From NCBI GenBank assembly GCA_002349525.1, contig DEDL01000011.1, positions 1 through 9,732 of the forward strand: 9,732 bases of DNA, written 5' to 3'. This document shows, one piece after another, positions 6,766 to 9,732 of the stretch. This stretch comes from Lachnoclostridium sp. UBA2905. GTDB taxonomy: Bacteria; Bacillota; Clostridia; Lachnospirales; Lachnospiraceae. The number at the start of each line of letters is the position of its first letter. Positions within the stretch are counted from its first letter, which is position 1. The notes beneath the pieces were generated by a model. That model was not told where the DNA came from, ran no database searches, and was given only the letters and a program-made list of their open reading frames with translations. Made by a program: the position numbers and the translations under genes.

Positions 6766-7626
6766 ATGAAAATTGAAGAAATGTATAAACAGAAAAGACC
6801 ATTAATATCATTTGAGATATTCCCTCCAAAGAGAGCAGAGCAATTAAAAAATATAGATGAGACACTTGAGATTCTTTGTGGTCTTAAGCCAGACTATATA
6901 AGTGTAACATTTGGAGCAGGTGGCAGCAGTGTTAACAGTAAGACTGTAGAGCTTGCCAAGAAGATAAAGTACGATTATGGTATTGAGCCGGTAGTTCATC
7001 TTACATGCCTGAATTATTCAAAGGATGAGATAAGTGCAATATTAGATGAGCTTAAAAATGCTGATATACAGAATGTTCTTGCATTGCGAGGAGATTATAA
7101 TCCTGATATTCCAAGAAAATATGACTTTAACTATGCAAGCGAGCTTGCAGCATTTATTAAGACCCAGGGAGACTTTGATGTTGCCGGAGGATGTTATCCT
7201 GAAAAGCATCTTGAGGCACCGGATATTGTAACAGATATCCACAACCTTAAGAAGAAGGTTGATGCAGGTGTTGGACACCTTATATCGCAGTTATTCTTTG
7301 ATAATGATTTATATTATGATTTCCTTGAGAAGCTTAAAATTGCTGATATTAATGTTCCGGTATCAGCAGGAATCATGCCGGTAATTAACAAGGCACAGAT
7401 TGAGAGAATGGTTTCTCTTTGTGGCGCATCTCTTCCAGAGAAGTTTGCAAGAATAACACATAAGTATGAGAACAACAAGGAAGCATTATTTGATGCAGGA
7501 ATGGTATATGCAATCAATCAGGTTGTAGAGCTTCTTACTCATGATGTGGATGGAATTCATCTTTATACCATGAACAATCCTCGTGTTGCCAAGAGACTTT
7601 GCGATGGAATAAAAAATATTATTTAA
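6766..7626 (+). CDS. metF: Methylenetetrahydrofolate reductase
   Basis: Reduces 5,10-methylene-THF to 5-methyl-THF, feeding methionine synthesis and, in some anaerobes, one-carbon metabolism; a cytoplasmic FAD-type TIM-barrel enzyme. It has 286 residues, usual for the bacterial MetF family. Motifs in order: S-F-E-I-F-P-P-K (15-22; E17 matches the E. coli catalytic Glu28), I-S-V-T-F-G-A-G-G-S (45-54), H-L-T-C (78-81), A-L-R-G-D (106-110; D110 matches E. coli Asp120), G-G-C-Y-P-E-K-H (141-148), Q-L-F-F-D (175-179; Q175 matches Gln183) and G-I-M-P-V (202-206). AGGTG at 6756-6760 lies five bases before the ATG. No partner such as a zinc-finger MetV or a methyltransferase is adjacent, so an ordinary methionine role is the simplest reading. 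It is flanked by intergenic regions on both sides and is probably transcribed alone. Confidence 0.95.
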   Translation: MKIEEMYKQKRPLISFEIFPPKRAEQLKNIDETLEILCGLKPDYISVTFGAGGSSVNSKTVELAKKIKYDYGIEPVVHLTCLNYSKDEISAILDELKNADIQNVLALRGDYNPDIPRKYDFNYASELAAFIKTQGDFDVAGGCYPEKHLEAPDIVTDIHNLKKKVDAGVGHLISQLFFDNDLYYDFLEKLKIADINVPVSAGIMPVINKAQIERMVSLCGASLPEKFARITHKYENNKEALFDAGMVYAINQVVELLTHDVDGIHLYTMNNPRVAKRLCDGIKNII

Positions 7627-7675
7627 TATGAACGAAATATGACGAAATTTTAATGATTATTTACAAAATAAATTG

Positions 7676-7703
7676 TTGAAAAATCTTTTCATAGTGATAT
7701 AAT
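7676..7703 (+). promoter_or_regulatory. Strong sigma-A-type promoter of the marR-ABC operon
   Basis: TTGAAA at 7676-7681 and a perfect TATAAT at 7698-7703 are separated by 16 bases, with an extended -10 TG at 7695-7696. Transcription would start near 7710, giving a leader of about 87 bases before the ATG at 7797. The -10 box overlaps the left end of the palindrome at 7700-7747, so a bound repressor would block polymerase. Confidence 0.8.
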
Positions 7704-7747
7704 TAACACTCAAATGGTTAGCATGCTAATCGTTTGAGTGTTAATTA
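7700..7747. promoter_or_regulatory. Nested palindromic operator, probable MarR binding site
   Basis: A 48-base palindrome centred between 7723 and 7724. The outer arms pair perfectly over 15 bases (7700-7714 with 7733-7747, holding AATTAACACTCAAA and its complement). The core TTAGCATGCTAA (7718-7729) is a perfect 12-base palindrome, close to the known SlyA/MarR-family consensus TTAGCAAGCTAA. Between arms and core, the only non-complementary positions are 7715/7732 and 7717/7730, which are G-T pairs in RNA. It overlaps the -10 box and the start point of the promoter, and the gene it precedes encodes a MarR protein, so autorepression is the natural reading. Confidence 0.85.
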
Positions 7748-7775
7748 GTTTATATCAGTGGAGAAGATAAACTAA
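7745..7775. repeat. Second inverted repeat in the marR leader
   Basis: TTAGTTTAT at 7745-7753 is the exact reverse complement of ATAAACTAA at 7767-7775, with 13 bases between. It starts inside the right end of the large palindrome and ends nine bases before the ribosome binding site at 7784-7791. It could be a weaker second operator (its ends carry the same TTAG/CTAA bases as the core site) or an RNA stem in the leader. Confidence 0.55.
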
Positions 7776-7796
7776 AATAAAATGGGAGGAGAAAAT

Positions 7797-8252
7797 ATGA
7801 GAGAATTTACAGACAGTGATAGGATAACTCCGGATGAAATTGCTTTTCAGGTTATGAAGGTGTCTCATTTGCACAGAACAACTGTTGAGAATTACATGAA
7901 TCGTTGCAATATGGGTATTTCACCGGCACAGCACAGAATTCTTATTACGATTGCCCATAACAACAGGGTTAACCAGAAGGAGTTAGCTAAGATGTTAGAG
8001 GTTTCACCGGCAACTGTAACGATTTGTCTTAAAAAGCTGGTTAAAGAGAATTATATCAAGAAGGAAAGCCTTGAGAATGATAATCGTTACAATATCCTTG
8101 AGGTAACTGAAAAGGGTAAGAAGATTATAGATAAGAGTGTAAAGTCTTTTAGCGAAATCGATAATAAGATGTTTGATAATTTTTCAGAAGAAGAGCTAAG
8201 GATTTTTTCGGGTTATTTAAACAGGATTTACAATAATTTATCTGAAAAATAA
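7797..8252 (+). CDS. MarR-family transcriptional regulator
   Basis: A 151-residue winged-helix dimer that should repress its own promoter and the downstream exporter until a drug or other ligand binds. Helices at about 12-52 and 112-150 form the dimer interface. The HTH is about 58-85 (V-N-Q-K-E-L-A-K-M-L-E-V-S-P-A-T-V-T-I-C-L-K-K-L), and the wing is about 86-107, with D95 and R97 in the usual D-x-R position and T-E-K-G at its end. The ATG at 7782 is rejected as the start because the ribosome binding site GGGAGGAG (7784-7791) follows it and is well placed for the ATG at 7797. C38 and C77 are present, but no OhrR-type redox cysteine near the N-terminus is evident. The ABC gene follows after 29 bases. 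The family is certain; the ligand is unknown. Confidence 0.94.
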   Translation: MREFTDSDRITPDEIAFQVMKVSHLHRTTVENYMNRCNMGISPAQHRILITIAHNNRVNQKELAKMLEVSPATVTICLKKLVKENYIKKESLENDNRYNILEVTEKGKKIIDKSVKSFSEIDNKMFDNFSEEELRIFSGYLNRIYNNLSEK

Positions 8253-8281
8253 AGAGAAGAAACTATTTTGGAGGTTATGAC

Positions 8282-9732
8282 GTGAAAATATATGCAAAAT
8301 ATATAAAACCTTACCTATATGCATTTATTCTGGGACCCATTCTTATGATCGTGGAGGTTATTGGTGAGGTTGTAATGCCTAAGCTTTTACAGCTTATAAT
8401 TGATAATGGAATAGGCGTTGATGGAACAGGGAATATTCCTTATATTATTGAGATTGGAATTCTTATGATTATTACGGCAATGTTAATGCTTGCCGGAGGA
8501 GTTGGGGGTGCATATTTTGCAATTAAGGCTTCTGTTAATTTTGCAGGAGATCTAAGACAGGATGTGTTCAAAAAAGTTCAGAAGTTCTCATTTGCCAATA
8601 TTGAGAAATTCTCAACAGGATCACTTGTAACAAGACTTACCAATGATATTACCAACCTGCAGAACCTTGTTGCGATGGCACTGAGAATGATGTTAAGAGC
8701 ACCTGGAATGTTAATTGGAGCTCTTATTATGGCATTTGCCACAGATGCTGAGCTTGCACTTGTAATAGTAATAATTATTCCACTTCTTATTCTTGCACTT
8801 GCCTGCATTATGAAAACGGCATTTCCAAGATTCAATATCATGCAGAAAAAGATTGACTCACTTAACTCAGTTGTGCAGGAGAATATAACCAATGCAAGAG
8901 TTGTTAAGTCATTTGTGCGTGAAGACAGAGAGATTGACAAGTTTGATAATGCCAATTTAGACCTTAAAGACAATACTATTAATGCGGTTAAGCTTGTTAT
9001 TATGACAATGCCTGTTATGACACTTGCAATGAATATTACAACTGTTGCAATTGTCTGGTTTGGAGGCAGGAAAATACTTATAGGAGATATGCCTATAGGA
9101 AAGCTTACACTGTTTACAACCTATACAGTACAGATACTTATGTCACTTATGTTCGTATCATTTATTATGATACAGGGCTCAAGAGCCAAGGCATCTTCTG
9201 ACCGTATTAAGGAAGTACTTACTACAAAAATTGATCTTAATGATGATAATGTAACTGCAAGCCACAAGGTTACAAAGGGTGAGGTCGAGTTTAAAAATGT
9301 ATGCTTCAAATATTATAAGAAGAAAAAGAAAAATGTACTTAAAAATCTCAACTTTAAGTGTGAAGCCGGAACAACAGTTGGTATTATAGGTTCGACAGGT
9401 TCCGGAAAAACAAGTATTGTTCAGCTTATTCCACGTCTTTATGATGTTGATGAGGGAGAGGTACTGGTTGATGGTGTGAATGTCAAGGATTACAAAATTC
9501 CTGATTTGAGAGACGGTGTGGGTATGGTTCTCCAGAAAAACGTTCTTTTCTCCGGAAGTATTGAAGAGAATCTTAGATGGGGAGACGCAGATGCTTCCAG
9601 GGAGGAGATAGAGAGAATTGCTTCTTATGCCCAGGCGGATTCATTTGTAAAATCATTCCCGGATGGATATGACACAAAGCTTGAACAGGGCGGTGTTAAC
9701 GTATCAGGTGGACAGAAGCAGAGACTTTGTAT
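8282..9732 (+). CDS. ABC multidrug exporter, fused permease-ATPase (3' end cut by window edge)
   Basis: An exporter half-transporter with the membrane domain fused to the ATPase. It is open to the right edge with 483 codons visible, about 85% of the usual 570-590. About six membrane segments lie at roughly 11-32, 52-80, 133-152, 157-177, 236-260 and 275-299. The ATPase starts near 333: Walker A G-S-T-G-S-G-K-T (370-377), Q-loop Q418 in V-L-Q-K-N-V-L-F-S-G-S-I, and signature V-S-G-G-Q (474-478), just before the cut. Walker B and the H-loop lie beyond the edge. L-Q-K-N-V-L-F-S-G-x-I-x-E-N-L-R-W-G is typical of the TM287/BmrC/LmrC side of heterodimeric exporters, so a partner gene probably follows. 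The start is GTG at 8282 with GGAGG at 8270-8274. The ATG at 8277 is out of frame and reads Met-Thr-stop. It shares an operon with marR. Confidence 0.93.
   Translation, partial: MKIYAKYIKPYLYAFILGPILMIVEVIGEVVMPKLLQLIIDNGIGVDGTGNIPYIIEIGILMIITAMLMLAGGVGGAYFAIKASVNFAGDLRQDVFKKVQKFSFANIEKFSTGSLVTRLTNDITNLQNLVAMALRMMLRAPGMLIGALIMAFATDAELALVIVIIIPLLILALACIMKTAFPRFNIMQKKIDSLNSVVQENITNARVVKSFVREDREIDKFDNANLDLKDNTINAVKLVIMTMPVMTLAMNITTVAIVWFGGRKILIGDMPIGKLTLFTTYTVQILMSLMFVSFIMIQGSRAKASSDRIKEVLTTKIDLNDDNVTASHKVTKGEVEFKNVCFKYYKKKKKNVLKNLNFKCEAGTTVGIIGSTGSGKTSIVQLIPRLYDVDEGEVLVDGVNVKDYKIPDLRDGVGMVLQKNVLFSGSIEENLRWGDADASREEIERIASYAQADSFVKSFPDGYDTKLEQGGVNVSGGQKQRLC

Noticed and set aside
7782..7796. ATG at 7782 as the marR start
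   Set aside because: The strong ribosome binding site GGGAGGAG lies downstream of it and serves the ATG at 7797.

Overview
This 9.7 kb window reads as chromosomal DNA of a low-GC anaerobic Firmicute, most likely a Lachnospiraceae-type Clostridium relative. The grounds are the AT-rich codon use with frequent ATA (Ile), the purine-rich ribosome binding sites, the LysR and serine acetyltransferase subtypes, and a SleC-type cortex-lytic protein. The genus cannot be fixed from sequence alone. All eight recognised genes lie on the + strand. The first (lysR) is cut by the left edge and the last (an ABC exporter) by the right edge. No tRNA, rRNA, CRISPR array, insertion sequence or phage gene was seen, and codon use looks even throughout.

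Layout. 1-902: LysR-type regulator. 903-1033: a short region packed with small inverted repeats and a TATAAT box. 1034-4406: a likely co-transcribed run of cysE (serine O-acetyltransferase), a TPR-repeat lipoprotein and hflX (ribosome-associated GTPase), with gaps of 21 and 37 bases. 4414-4466: a strong intrinsic-terminator-like hairpin whose 3' arm is also the ribosome binding site of the next gene. 4467-6614: a membrane-anchored CE4 polysaccharide deacetylase followed by a SleC-like cortex-lytic protein (SpoIID-like domain plus PG_binding_1), forming a cell-wall or spore-cortex pair. 6615-6765: a leader with a possible pseudoknot. 6766-7626: a metF-type methylenetetrahydrofolate reductase. 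7627-7796: a strong sigma-A-type promoter overlapping a 48-bp nested palindrome. 7797 to the right edge: a MarR-family repressor and the first half of an ABC multidrug exporter of the heterodimeric BmrC/LmrC/TM287 kind.

How the parts may work together. LysR plus cysE suggests control of cysteine synthesis, and metF supplies 5-methyl-THF for methionine, so the window has a loose sulfur amino-acid flavour, though metF sits apart from cysE. The MarR gene very probably represses itself and the exporter through the palindrome on its promoter. The most interesting signals are regulatory DNA and RNA structures rather than unknown genes: the nested MarR operator with CIRCE-like outer arms, the hairpin that combines terminator and RBS occlusion before the deacetylase gene, the pseudoknot-capable metF leader, and the repeat cluster before cysE. 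No clearly new multi-gene system was found.
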